From Massilia cavernae (GTDB lineage Bacteria > Pseudomonadota > Gammaproteobacteria > Burkholderiales > Burkholderiaceae_D), in the NCBI RefSeq assembly GCF_003590855.1, contig NZ_QYUP01000112.1, positions 1-39,491 of the forward strand: a DNA stretch of 39,491 nucleotides, read 5' to 3'. The notes beneath the pieces were generated by a model. The model worked only from the letters and a program-made list of their open reading frames with translations. It was not told where the DNA came from and made no database searches. A program made the translations under genes and the position numbers. This document shows positions 1 through 7,878 of the stretch, one piece after another; the stretch's first letter is position 1, and each line of letters opens with the position of its first letter.

Positions 1-542
1 CCATCGCCGTGTCGCAGTCCGAGCAGGAACGCATGCGCTTCTGGTCGGGCCGCAAGAACGCCTTCCCGGCGGCGGGCCGCATTTCGCCGGACTACTACTG
101 CATGGACGGCACCATCCCGCGCAAGAACCTGGCGCAGGTATTGACCGGTATCGAGGAAATGGAAAAGACCTTCGGCCTGCGCTGCGCGAACGTGTTCCAC
201 GCCGGCGACGGCAACCTGCACCCGCTGATCCTGTTCGATGCGAACAAGCCGGGCGAATTCGAGCGTGCCGAAGCGTTCGGCGCCGCCATCCTGGCCTTGT
301 GCGTCGAAGTGGGCGGCACCATCACCGGCGAACACGGCGTGGGCATGGAAAAAATCAATTCGATGTGCATCCAGTTCACCCGTGAGGAACTCGATGCATT
401 TTTCGCGGTGAAGCGCGCGTTCGACGTGCCTATGCTGCTCAATCCGGACAAGGCGATTCCAACGCTGAACCGCTGTGCGGAATTCGGCAAGATGCGGGTC
501 AGCGGCGGCGTGCTGCCGTTTGCGAACCTGCCGCGTTTCTGA
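1..542 (+). CDS. glcD: Glycolate oxidase subunit GlcD, C-terminal part (5' end outside window)
   Basis: FAD-binding subunit of glycolate oxidase, which oxidises glycolate to glyoxylate together with GlcE and GlcF. The reading frame is open from the first bases and ends with TGA at 540-542, so only about 180 C-terminal residues of a roughly 500-residue protein are here. They match the FAD-linked oxidase C-terminal domain: HAGDGNLHP and the GEHGVG motif, which are typical of the GlcD/D-lactate dehydrogenase family, then LLNPDKAIPT near the end. The assignment to GlcD rather than another family member rests on glcE and glcF following directly, with glcE starting 12 bases downstream. The true start lies upstream of the window. 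Confidence 0.93.
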   Translation, partial: IAVSQSEQERMRFWSGRKNAFPAAGRISPDYYCMDGTIPRKNLAQVLTGIEEMEKTFGLRCANVFHAGDGNLHPLILFDANKPGEFERAEAFGAAILALCVEVGGTITGEHGVGMEKINSMCIQFTREELDAFFAVKRAFDVPMLLNPDKAIPTLNRCAEFGKMRVSGGVLPFANLPRF

Positions 543-554
543 TGGGAGCTTTCA

Positions 555-1610
555 TTGCAGTCGATTGAACAATTCAGGGAACAGGTGCTGTCGGCATCTG
601 CAAGCGGGCGCGCGCTGCGCATTCGCGGCGGCGGCACCAAGGACTGGTACGGCCAGCGCATCGAGGGCGACATCCTCGACACGCGCACGCACAGCGGCAT
701 TGTCGACTACGAGCCGACTGAACTGGTGATCACCGCGCGCTGCGGTACCCCGCTGGCGGAAATCGAAGCGGTGCTAGCGGAACGCAACCAGATGCTGGCG
801 TTCGAACCGCCGTACTTCGGCGCCGGCGCTACGTTTGGCGGCGCGGTCGCCTGCGGCCTGTCCGGCCCTCGCCGCGCAAGTAGCGGCGCATTGCGCGACT
901 TCATGCTGGGCGCGAAGCTCATGGATGGCAAAGGGCAGGAGCTGACGTTCGGCGGCCAGGTGATGAAGAATGTGGCAGGGTATGACGTATCGCGCCTGCT
1001 GGCCGGCTCGCTTGGAACACTCGGGCTGCTGCTTGAGATGTCGGTCAAAGTGCTGCCGCGCGCGGTACGCGAAGCGACGCTCCGTTTCGAGGCCAGCGAA
1101 ATCGAGGCGCTGCGCATGCTGAACGAGTGGGGCGGACAGCCGCTGCCGGTCTCGGCCAGCTGCTGGAGCGATGGCGTCCTGTTCATTCGCCTGTCGGGCG
1201 CGGAGGCTGCGGTCGACGCGGCCGTACGCTCGCTGGGCGGGGAGGGCGTCGCCGACGCCGACACATTCTGGAAAAGCCTGCGTGAACAGCAGCACGCGTT
1301 TTTCGCGGATGCTGAATGCCTGTGGCGCCTGTCGGTGCCAACCGCCGCGGGCGCGATCATCTTGAAGGGCGAGCAGCTGATCGAGTGGGGCGGCGCGCAG
1401 CGCTGGCTGAAGGCCGGCAGCGACGCGGAGACGGCGCAGAAAATCCGCCGCACTGCGGCGGCGGTCGGCGGCCACGCCACCCTGTTCCGGGGCGGCGACA
1501 AGGGCGTTGGCGTATTCCATCCGCTGGCGCCCGCCGTCGCGAAGATTCATGAACGGCTCAAGACGGCGTTCGATCCATCGCACATTTTCAATCCCGGACG
1601 GATGTACTGA
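555..1610 (+). CDS. glcE: Glycolate oxidase FAD-binding subunit GlcE
   Basis: Second FAD-binding subunit of the glycolate oxidase complex, 351 residues, the usual GlcE length. The N-terminal half is a PCMH-type FAD-binding domain, seen in RIRGGGTKDWYG, ELVITARCGTPLAEIE and GGAVACGLSGPRR, with the VMKNVAGYDVSRL segment characteristic of GlcE. The end (FDPSHIFNPGRMY) is the usual C-terminus of this oxidase family. The start is taken as TTG at 555, because GGGAG sits about 8 bases upstream at 543-547 and the N-terminus MQSIEQFREQV fits the family; no good ATG is available. It lies between glcD (12-base gap) and glcF (1-base gap), so the three are one translationally linked operon. Confidence 0.93.
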   Translation: MQSIEQFREQVLSASASGRALRIRGGGTKDWYGQRIEGDILDTRTHSGIVDYEPTELVITARCGTPLAEIEAVLAERNQMLAFEPPYFGAGATFGGAVACGLSGPRRASSGALRDFMLGAKLMDGKGQELTFGGQVMKNVAGYDVSRLLAGSLGTLGLLLEMSVKVLPRAVREATLRFEASEIEALRMLNEWGGQPLPVSASCWSDGVLFIRLSGAEAAVDAAVRSLGGEGVADADTFWKSLREQQHAFFADAECLWRLSVPTAAGAIILKGEQLIEWGGAQRWLKAGSDAETAQKIRRTAAAVGGHATLFRGGDKGVGVFHPLAPAVAKIHERLKTAFDPSHIFNPGRMY

Positions 1611-1611
1611 C

Positions 1612-2850
1612 ATGCAAACCAATCTCGCCGATTTCATCAAGGGCACGCGCGAAGGCGACGAGGCCGAGGCGATCCTGCGCGCCTGCGTGCACTGCGGCTT
1701 CTGCACTGCCACCTGTCCGACCTACCAGGTGCTGGGCGACGAACTCGATGGCCCGCGCGGCCGCATCTACCTGATCAAGCAGGTGCTCGAAGGCGCGGAA
1801 GTCACGCGCAAGACCCAGCTCCATCTCGACCGCTGCCTCACCTGCCGCAACTGCGAGACCACCTGCCCGTCGGGCGTCAAGTACGGCCGCCTGGCCGACA
1901 TCGGCCGCAAGGTGGTGGAGCAGCGCGTGCAGCGGCCGCTGGCCGAGCGCATCAAGCGCACGGTCCTGAAGGAAGCGCTGCCGCGCAAGTGGATCTTCAA
2001 GCCGGCGTTCAAGGCAGGCCAGCTGTTCCGCCCCTTGCTGTCGCCCGCGCTGCAGGACAAGCTGCCACGCACCACCAATCCGGGCCTGTGGCCCTCGCGC
2101 ACCCACGCCCGCAAGATGCTGGTGCTCGAAGGCTGCGTGCAACCGGCGATGGCTCCCAACATCAACGCCGCCACGGCGCGCGTACTCGATGCCGTGGGCG
2201 TCCAGCTGGTCGTCGCGCCGAAGGCCGGCTGCTGCGGCGCGCTACGCTTCCACATGAACGACCAGGAGGCGGGACTCGACGACATGCGCCGCAATATCGA
2301 CGCATGGTGGCCGCTGGTGGAACAGGTGGAGGCGATCGTGATGACCGCTTCCGGCTGCGGCGTCACGGTCAAGGAATACGGCCATCTGCTGGCGCACGAC
2401 AGCGCGTATGCGGAGAAGGCGAAGCGCATTTCAGCGATGACGCGCGACCTGTCCGAAATCGTGCCGGAGTTCGAGGCGGAGCTGGCGGCGCGGCTGAAGG
2501 GGACGTTCGAAAAGCGCGTGGCTTACCATCCGCCATGCACTTTGCAGCACGGCCAGCAGATCAGGGGGAAGGTGGAGAAGGTGCTGCATGCTGTCGGCTT
2601 CGATGTGCATCTCTGCGTCGACAATCATCTTTGCTGCGGTTCGGCGGGCACTTATTCGGTGTTGCAGCCGGAGCTCTCTACTGAACTCAGGGACAGGAAG
2701 CTGGCTGGTTTGCAGGCCACCCGTCCCGAGGTCATCGTATCGGCCAATATCGGTTGCCAGACCCACCTGCAATCGGGCACCGATACGCCAGTGTCGCACT
2801 GGATCGAGTTGATCGACCAGGCGCTGGCGAAGACTACCAGGCCAGCGTAG
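1612..2850 (+). CDS. glcF: Glycolate oxidase iron-sulfur subunit GlcF
   Basis: Electron-transfer subunit of glycolate oxidase, 412 residues. It has two N-terminal 4Fe-4S ferredoxin motifs, CVHCGFCTATCP and CLTCRNCETTCP, then two CCG-domain cysteine clusters (GCCGALRFHM and LCCGSAGTY), the standard GlcF architecture. The frame is open further upstream inside glcE, but the start is placed at ATG 1612 because it follows the glcE stop by one base and gives the family N-terminus MQTNLADFIKG. The 3' end overlaps by 17 bases the end of a small convergent gene on the minus strand. The complex acts at the membrane, passing electrons from glycolate to the respiratory chain. Confidence 0.95.
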   Translation: MQTNLADFIKGTREGDEAEAILRACVHCGFCTATCPTYQVLGDELDGPRGRIYLIKQVLEGAEVTRKTQLHLDRCLTCRNCETTCPSGVKYGRLADIGRKVVEQRVQRPLAERIKRTVLKEALPRKWIFKPAFKAGQLFRPLLSPALQDKLPRTTNPGLWPSRTHARKMLVLEGCVQPAMAPNINAATARVLDAVGVQLVVAPKAGCCGALRFHMNDQEAGLDDMRRNIDAWWPLVEQVEAIVMTASGCGVTVKEYGHLLAHDSAYAEKAKRISAMTRDLSEIVPEFEAELAARLKGTFEKRVAYHPPCTLQHGQQIRGKVEKVLHAVGFDVHLCVDNHLCCGSAGTYSVLQPELSTELRDRKLAGLQATRPEVIVSANIGCQTHLQSGTDTPVSHWIELIDQALAKTTRPA

Positions 2851-3016
2851 CGGTCAGGCCTTTGCCGTTGACGACCAGGGTGTCGGAATTGCCGATGCTG
2901 GTTTCGGCGGCGTCGCCAGTATGCCAGCGGCCTGCTGGCGACGCGATGGCGGCGGCGCTGGTGAGTGCGACGGCAGCTACGATGACAATGGCTTCCATAT
3001 GTTTGGCGATGTTCAC
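2834..3016 (-). CDS. Small secreted or membrane-anchored protein, function unknown
   Basis: A 60-residue protein I do not recognise. The first 28 residues look like a signal peptide: a short charged start (MNIAKHM), a hydrophobic run and an Ala-rich cleavage-like region (AAAIAS). The predicted mature part is about 32 residues with no known motif. The start is GTG at 3014-3016, supported by AAAGGA about six bases upstream on the minus strand; an ATG six codons in is an alternative. It is convergent with glcF and overlaps its end by 17 bases. A good ribosome site and secretion signal make it more likely real than chance, but no family supports it. Confidence 0.5.
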   Translation of the reverse strand: MNIAKHMEAIVIVAAVALTSAAAIASPAGRWHTGDAAETSIGNSDTLVVNGKGLTATLAW

Positions 3017-3142
3017 AATCGATCCTTTCTCTCTCTGTTTGTAGAGACAGATTATGGGATCGACTGATTCATAACGCCAATTTCATTTTCATATGTTCAA
3101 CATTGCCATTGTGAATATCTCATGGGCTGCCAATTTCATAAA

Positions 3143-3231
3143 CGTAGGGCGGGTAAGCAACGCGCACCCGCCATTGCAAGCGCCGCGTTGGAGCATGAAA
3201 TGGCGGATGCGCGTTGCTTATCCGCCCTACG
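3143..3231. repeat. REP-like inverted repeat, arrangement A
   Basis: Two 30-base arms, 3143-3172 and 3202-3231, are inverted copies of each other with 28 of 30 positions matching, separated by 29 bases. The outer ends read GTAGGGCGG and CCGCCCTAC. The same sequence recurs at 31490-31572 with the arms in reverse order. This resembles intergenic REP/BIME elements. The right arm overlaps the end of the glutathione peroxidase gene and supplies its TAG stop. The remaining bases of the 3017-3226 gap show nothing else clear apart from the ribosome site of the small gene ending at 3016. Confidence 0.8.
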
Positions 3232-3718
3232 GTTCAAGTAGCAGTTTTTCGATATCGCGGACGATGCTTTGCGGCGAAGCTTGAGGCGCGTAGCGCTTGT
3301 ACACGCTGCCGTCCTTCCGCACCAGGAACTTGGTGAAGTTCCACTTGATGATCCCGGTTCCGAGGAACCCCGGCGCTTCCTGTGCCAGATACTTGAACAG
3401 CGGATGCGCGTCCTTGCCATTGACCTTCACCTTGGCGAACATCGGGAAGGTCACGCCGTAATTCTTCTCGCAGAATGCGCCAATCTCCTGCTCCGTCCCA
3501 GGCTCCTGTTCGCGGAACTGATTGCAGGGGAATCCAAGCACCTCCACGCCGCGATCGCGGAACTGCTGGTACACCTGCTCCAGTTGCTTGTACTGCGGCG
3601 TGAACATGCATTCGCTGGCGGTGTTCACGATCAGCAGCACCTTGCCGCGGTAGCGCGACAAGTCGACCGCTTCGCCCGCGATGCCGGTGGCCTGGAAATC
3701 GTGGACGCCCGCTGTCAC
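3227..3718 (-). CDS. gpx: Glutathione peroxidase family protein (thiol peroxidase)
   Basis: Peroxide-reducing enzyme of the glutathione peroxidase/BtuE family, 163 residues with no signal peptide, so cytoplasmic. The catalytic positions are visible: peroxidatic Cys37 in NTASEC, Gln67 in FPCNQF, and Trp126-Asn127 in KWNFTKF. It has Cys rather than selenocysteine; bacterial members often use thioredoxin or glutathione, so the reductant is not certain. A third conserved Cys83 lies in the position of the resolving cysteine of thioredoxin-dependent members. The start is GTG at 3716-3718, overlapping the pilU stop as GTGA, so translation is probably coupled to pilU. The TAG stop lies inside a REP-like repeat. 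Confidence 0.93.
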   Translation of the reverse strand: MTAGVHDFQATGIAGEAVDLSRYRGKVLLIVNTASECMFTPQYKQLEQVYQQFRDRGVEVLGFPCNQFREQEPGTEQEIGAFCEKNYGVTFPMFAKVKVNGKDAHPLFKYLAQEAPGFLGTGIIKWNFTKFLVRKDGSVYKRYAPQASPQSIVRDIEKLLLEP

Positions 3719-4851
3719 ACGATGCCCAGGTGTTCGGTACCCGCCGACAGGTCGCGGTTCTTGGCGTCCTTGCCCTGCAGCTTGATGGTCAGGCGCAGGT
3801 CGTTGACCGAGTCGGCGTTGCGCAGCGCGTCTTCGTAGCTGATCTTGTCGGCTTCGTGCAGGTCGAACAGTGCCTGGTCGAAGGTCTGCATGCCCAGCTC
3901 GCGCGACTTCTTCATGATCTCCTTGATCTCATGGACTTCGCCCTTGAAGATCAGGTCCGAGATCAGCGGCGAATTGAGCATCACCTCGACCGCCACCACG
4001 CGGCCCTTGGACTCCTTGCGCGGGATCAGGCGCTGCGACACGAGGCCGCGCAGGTTCAGCGACAAGTCCATCAGCAACTGCTGGCGGCGCTCTTCCGGGA
4101 AGAAGTTGATGATGCGGTCGAGCGCCTGGTTGGCGCTGTTCGCGTGCAGCGTGGCCAGGCACAGGTGGCCGGTTTCGGCGAACGCGATCGCATGCTCCAT
4201 CGTCTCGCGGTCGCGGATCTCGCCGATCTGGATCACGTCCGGCGCCTGGCGCAGCGAGTTTTTCAGCGCCGCTTCGAAGCTGTCGGTGTCGACACCCACT
4301 TCGCGCTGCGTGATCACGCAGTTCTTATGCGGGTGGACGTATTCGACCGGGTCTTCGATGGTGATGATGTGGCCGTAGCTGTTCTCGTTGCGGTAGCCGA
4401 CCATCGCGGCCAGCGTCGTCGATTTGCCCGAGCCGGTGGCGCCCACCATGATCACGAGGCCGCGCTTGGACATGATGATGTCCGACAGTACCGGCGGCAG
4501 TTCGAGGTCTTCCAGCTTCGGGATGGTGGTGGTGATCGTGCGCAGCACCATGCCCACGCAGCTCATTTGCACGAAGGCGGAGACGCGGAAGCGTCCCAGG
4601 TCGCCCGGGCTGATCGCGAAATTGCATTCCTTGGTCAGCTCGAAGGCGGCGGTCTGCTTGTCGTTCATGATCGCGCGCGCCAGGTCGGCCGTGTGCGATG
4701 CGGTGAGCGCCTGGCTCGATACCGGCGTCATCTTGCCGTCGATTTTCATCGCGGGCGGGAAGCCGGCGGTGATGAACAGATCGGAGCCGCCCTTGCTGGT
4801 CATCAGGCGCAGCAGGTCGAACATGAATTTTGAAGCCTGGTCGCGTTCCAT
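3715..4851 (-). CDS. pilU: Type IV pilus retraction ATPase PilU
   Basis: Cytoplasmic hexameric ATPase of the PilT/PilU family, 378 residues, which acts with PilT to retract type IV pili. Seen: Walker A GATGSGKST (137-145), the Asp box IEDPVEYVH, Walker B around 205-214 (VIQIGEIRD) and the His box GHLCLATLHA. The C-terminal tail after about 345 is longer than in PilT, as is usual for PilU. The gene lies 18 bases downstream of pilT in the same operon, and its stop overlaps the start of the peroxidase gene. A second PilU-like protein is encoded at 10652-11839, so this genome has at least three retraction-type ATPases. Confidence 0.94.
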   Translation of the reverse strand: MERDQASKFMFDLLRLMTSKGGSDLFITAGFPPAMKIDGKMTPVSSQALTASHTADLARAIMNDKQTAAFELTKECNFAISPGDLGRFRVSAFVQMSCVGMVLRTITTTIPKLEDLELPPVLSDIIMSKRGLVIMVGATGSGKSTTLAAMVGYRNENSYGHIITIEDPVEYVHPHKNCVITQREVGVDTDSFEAALKNSLRQAPDVIQIGEIRDRETMEHAIAFAETGHLCLATLHANSANQALDRIINFFPEERRQQLLMDLSLNLRGLVSQRLIPRKESKGRVVAVEVMLNSPLISDLIFKGEVHEIKEIMKKSRELGMQTFDQALFDLHEADKISYEDALRNADSVNDLRLTIKLQGKDAKNRDLSAGTEHLGIV

Positions 4852-4869
4852 CGCGTGTCCTTTATGTGC

Positions 4870-5913
4870 TTAGCCTGGGAAGTTTTCCGGGATCTTGGCG
4901 GCGTTGCGGGCGGCCGCGCTGGAGATCACGTTGCGGCGAACGAGGTCGGTCAGGTTCTGGTCCAGCGTCTGCATGCCGACGTTGCTGCCGGTCTGGATCG
5001 CCGAGTACATCTGCGCGATCTTCGCTTCGCGGATCAGGTTGCGGATCGCCGGCGTTCCGATCATGATTTCGTGCGCAGCGACGCGGCCCGTGCCGTCCTT
5101 GGTCTTGAGCAGGGTCTGCGAAATCACGGCCTGCAGCGATTCGGACAGCATGGCGCGGACCATCTCCTTTTCATCGGCCGGGAACACGTCGACGATACGG
5201 TCGATGGTCTTGGCGGCGGAGGAGGTGTGCAGCGTGCCGAACACGAGGTGGCCGGTTTCCGCGGCGGACAGCGCGAGGCGGATGGTTTCGAGGTCGCGCA
5301 ATTCGCCGACCAGGATGCAGTCCGGGTCTTCGCGCAGCGCCGAACGCAGCGCGTTGTTGAACGACAGGGTATGCGGGCCGACTTCGCGCTGGTTGATCAG
5401 GCACTTCTTCGAGTCGTGCACGAATTCGATCGGGTCTTCGATGGTCAGGATGTGGCCGTACTCGTTTTCGTTCAGGTGGTTGACCATCGCCGCCAGCGTG
5501 GTCGACTTGCCCGAACCGGTTGGGCCGGTGACCAGCACCAGCCCGCGCGGGCGCATCGCCAGTTCGCCGAAGATCTTGGGCGCGTTCAGGTCCTGCAGGC
5601 TGAGGATCTTGGATGGAATCGTACGCAGCACGGCCGACGCGCCGCGCTCCTGGTTGAAGGCGTTGACGCGGAAGCGCGCCAGGCCGGGAATGGCGAACGA
5701 GAAGTCGCACTCCAACACTTCTTCGTACTGCTTGCGCTGGCCGTCGTTCATGATGTCATAGATCATGCTGTGCACGTCCTTGTGCTCCAGCGGCGGCAGG
5801 TTGATGCGGCGTACGTCGCCGTGCACGCGGATCATCGGCGGCAGGCCTGCGGACAGGTGCAGGTCGGATGCCTTGTTCTTGACGGAGAATGCGAGTAATT
5901 CGGAGATGTCCAT
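4870..5913 (-). CDS. pilT: Type IV pilus retraction ATPase PilT
   Basis: Twitching-motility ATPase that depolymerises the pilus, 347 residues, typical PilT length. Walker A is GPTGSGKST (130-138), the Asp box IEDPIEFVH follows, and Walker B is CILVGELRD (about 199-207). The PilT-specific AIRNLIRE motif in the C-terminal domain is present and separates it from PilU. It is the first gene of a minus-strand operon pilT-pilU-gpx and is divergent from yggS. This pilT / yggS-proC arrangement is common in beta- and gammaproteobacteria. An AGGGA ribosome site is about eight bases before the ATG at 5911-5913. Confidence 0.96.
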   Translation of the reverse strand: MDISELLAFSVKNKASDLHLSAGLPPMIRVHGDVRRINLPPLEHKDVHSMIYDIMNDGQRKQYEEVLECDFSFAIPGLARFRVNAFNQERGASAVLRTIPSKILSLQDLNAPKIFGELAMRPRGLVLVTGPTGSGKSTTLAAMVNHLNENEYGHILTIEDPIEFVHDSKKCLINQREVGPHTLSFNNALRSALREDPDCILVGELRDLETIRLALSAAETGHLVFGTLHTSSAAKTIDRIVDVFPADEKEMVRAMLSESLQAVISQTLLKTKDGTGRVAAHEIMIGTPAIRNLIREAKIAQMYSAIQTGSNVGMQTLDQNLTDLVRRNVISSAAARNAAKIPENFPG

Positions 5914-5999
5914 TTATAATCCCTGTGCCGTAAATGGGCGCATGCCAGCCGTTTGCGTTGACATTTACCTAAGTGCTTGATTGCTCTAAGAAAATGATT

Positions 6000-6701
6000 A
6001 TGTCCACAATCGCACAGAACTTGCAAGCAGTCGATGCCACAATTGTTGCAGCCGCAAACGCCGCCGGCCGTTCGCGCGCCGACGTTCAACTACTCGCCGT
6101 TTCCAAGACCTTTCCGCCGGAGGCCGTGGTCGAGGCCTTCCACGCCGGCCAGCGCGCCTTTGGCGAGAACTACCTGCAGGAAGCCATCGACAAGAAGGCC
6201 GCGGTCGCATCCGCCTTGCCTGGCGCCGCGCTCGAGTGGCACTTCATCGGCCCTATCCAAAGTAACAAGACGCGGCCGATCGCGGCCAACTTCGAATGGG
6301 TGCACACGGTAGAACGCCTGAAGATCGCGCAGCGCCTGTCGGAGCAGCGTCCCGACGGCCTGCCGCCGCTGAACATCTGCCTGCAGGTGAACATCAGCGG
6401 GGAGGCCAGCAAGAGCGGCGCCTCGCCCGGGGAGCTGGACGACCTCGCACGCGAAGTGGCGGCGCTGCCGAAGCTGCGCCTGCGCGGGCTGATGGCGATT
6501 CCCGAACCAGAAAGGGATTACGCACGCCAGCGCGCCGCGTTCGCGCGGCTGCGCGGCCACTTCGAGCGCCTGCGCGCCGATGGCTTCGACCTCGATACGC
6601 TGTCGATGGGGATGTCGGCGGACATGGAGGCCGCGGTCGCGGAAGGCGCCACCATCGTGCGCGTCGGCAGCGCCATTTTCGGTTCACGCAACTACGAATA
6701 A
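6000..6701 (+). CDS. yggS: YggS/PipY family PLP-binding homeostasis protein
   Basis: Single-domain PLP-binding protein that maintains vitamin B6 and amino/keto acid balance; no catalytic reaction is firmly established for the family. It is 233 residues from the ATG at 6000. The PLP lysine motif LLAVSKTFP, FGENYLQEA, WHFIGPIQSNK and the phosphate-binding end (LSMGMSADMEAAV, VRVGSAIFG) are all present. Upstream in-frame starts at 5973 and 5994 are possible but add residues not typical of the family. The 86-base gap to divergent pilT contains TTGACA at 5958-5963, without a convincing -10. proC follows after 12 bases. Confidence 0.94.
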   Translation: MSTIAQNLQAVDATIVAAANAAGRSRADVQLLAVSKTFPPEAVVEAFHAGQRAFGENYLQEAIDKKAAVASALPGAALEWHFIGPIQSNKTRPIAANFEWVHTVERLKIAQRLSEQRPDGLPPLNICLQVNISGEASKSGASPGELDDLAREVAALPKLRLRGLMAIPEPERDYARQRAAFARLRGHFERLRADGFDLDTLSMGMSADMEAAVAEGATIVRVGSAIFGSRNYE

Positions 6702-6713
6702 ACAAGGACAAGC

Positions 6714-7529
6714 ATGAAAATCGCATTCATCGGCGGGGGCAACATGGCATCCGCGCTGATCTCCGGGCTGGCCGGCAAATTCACTGCGGGCAGTAACATC
6801 CACGTGGTCGATCCGAACGCAGGCGCGCTCGACAAGCTCCATGCCGCGCATGGCGTCACCACGGCCGGTACGGTCGATGCGGCGGTGGCGGCGAGCGACG
6901 TGGTGGTGTTGTCGGTGAAGCCGCAGCAGATGCGCGATGTGGCGGCGTCGCTGAAGCAGCACCTGCGCAGCGATGCACTGGTGCTTTCGATTGCTGCCGG
7001 CATCCGCGGCGCCGACCTGGCGCGCTGGCTCGGCGGACACGCCGCCATCGTTCGCACCATGCCGAATACGCCGGCGCTGATCGGGCGCGGCATCACGGGG
7101 ATGGTGGCGATGCAGGGCGTGAGCGATGCGCAGAAGGCGGCCGCGGACGCGATCATGAAGGCGGTTGGCGAAACCGTGTGGCTCGATGACGAAGCGATGA
7201 TCGATCCGGTGACCGGCGTTTCGGGCAGCGGGCCGGCGTATGTGTTCTATTTTCTGGAAGCGATGCAGCAGGCCGCGGTGGAACTGGGCCTGAGCGCGGA
7301 GCAGGGCAGGGAGCTGGCGGTGGCCACCTTTGCTGGCGCGGCCGAGCTGGCCAAGCGGTCGGACGAGCCGTTAAGCGTGCTGCGCGAGCGGGTGACGTCG
7401 AAGGGCGGCACGACGTATGCGGCGCTGACCAGCATGGAGCAGAGCGGGGTGAAGGAGGCGGTGGTGAATGCGGTGAAAGCCGCGTCGGCGCGCGGCCGTG
7501 AACTTGGAGAAGAACTGGGCAGGGATTAA
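6714..7529 (+). CDS. proC: Pyrroline-5-carboxylate reductase ProC
   Basis: Catalyses the last step of proline synthesis, NAD(P)H-dependent reduction of 1-pyrroline-5-carboxylate. It has 271 residues, full length. The N-terminal Rossmann motif is IAFIGGGNMASALISG. The conserved TMPNTPALIG and the C-terminal signature region (VTGVSGSGPAYVF and VTSKGGTTYAAL) are present. An AAGGA ribosome site lies seven bases before the ATG. It follows yggS in an operon, a widely conserved pairing. Confidence 0.97.
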   Translation: MKIAFIGGGNMASALISGLAGKFTAGSNIHVVDPNAGALDKLHAAHGVTTAGTVDAAVAASDVVVLSVKPQQMRDVAASLKQHLRSDALVLSIAAGIRGADLARWLGGHAAIVRTMPNTPALIGRGITGMVAMQGVSDAQKAAADAIMKAVGETVWLDDEAMIDPVTGVSGSGPAYVFYFLEAMQQAAVELGLSAEQGRELAVATFAGAAELAKRSDEPLSVLRERVTSKGGTTYAALTSMEQSGVKEAVVNAVKAASARGRELGEELGRD

Positions 7530-7530
7530 A

Positions 7531-7549
7531 GCCAGTACGGCGTGCTGGC
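7531..7549. terminator. Short hairpin between convergent proC and yqjK-like gene
   Basis: GCCAGTAC and GTGCTGGC form an eight-base-pair stem (one G-T pair) with a GGC loop, starting two bases after the proC stop. There is no T-run on either side, so an intrinsic terminator is only a possibility. Confidence 0.35.
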
Positions 7550-7563
7550 GCTGCTGGGCAAGC

Positions 7564-7878
7564 TCAAGGTGCGTGCTGCGCAGCCTTGTGCTCCCGCCAG
7601 CTCTCCATCAAACTCTTCCCCAGCTTCCACAGCGAAAACGCCGTGGTCAGCATCGGCACCAGCTTCTTGCGCCTGTTGGCCAGTATCCCGACCACGATCC
7701 CGGCCGCCGACATGGGAATCGCCAGGTTCCCGCCCACCTTCTCGCGCACGTTGCGGATCGGCGCCATGATCTCGCTGACCTCATGGGCCGCGTTGATGCG
7801 CTGGAGCGCGCACTCGGCCAGCAAGGCCTGGCGCTTTGCCGCCAGCGTGATCGGCGAATGTTTGCCCGGCTTACTCAT
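7564..7878 (-). CDS. YqjK-like small membrane-associated protein
   Basis: A 104-residue protein whose middle has one hydrophobic stretch (NLAIPMSAAGIVVGILA) followed by a basic RRKK. The N-terminal half is charged. It is not strongly conserved in sequence; I call it YqjK-like mainly because it is the third gene after a yqjD-like and a yqjE-like gene, the same order as yqjD-yqjE-yqjK in enterobacteria. The ATG overlaps the end of the yqjE-like gene by eight bases, so translation is probably coupled. Function unknown; the operon is thought to act at the inner membrane. Confidence 0.7.
   Translation of the reverse strand: MSKPGKHSPITLAAKRQALLAECALQRINAAHEVSEIMAPIRNVREKVGGNLAIPMSAAGIVVGILANRRKKLVPMLTTAFSLWKLGKSLMESWREHKAAQHAP

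Noticed and set aside
3730..4833. Long open frame on the plus strand opposite pilU
   Set aside because: It is antisense to a clear pilU gene and its composition (many Arg, Asp, His, Val) is what the complementary frame of a high-GC gene gives. The similar frames opposite pilT and opposite the second PilU-like gene have the same explanation.
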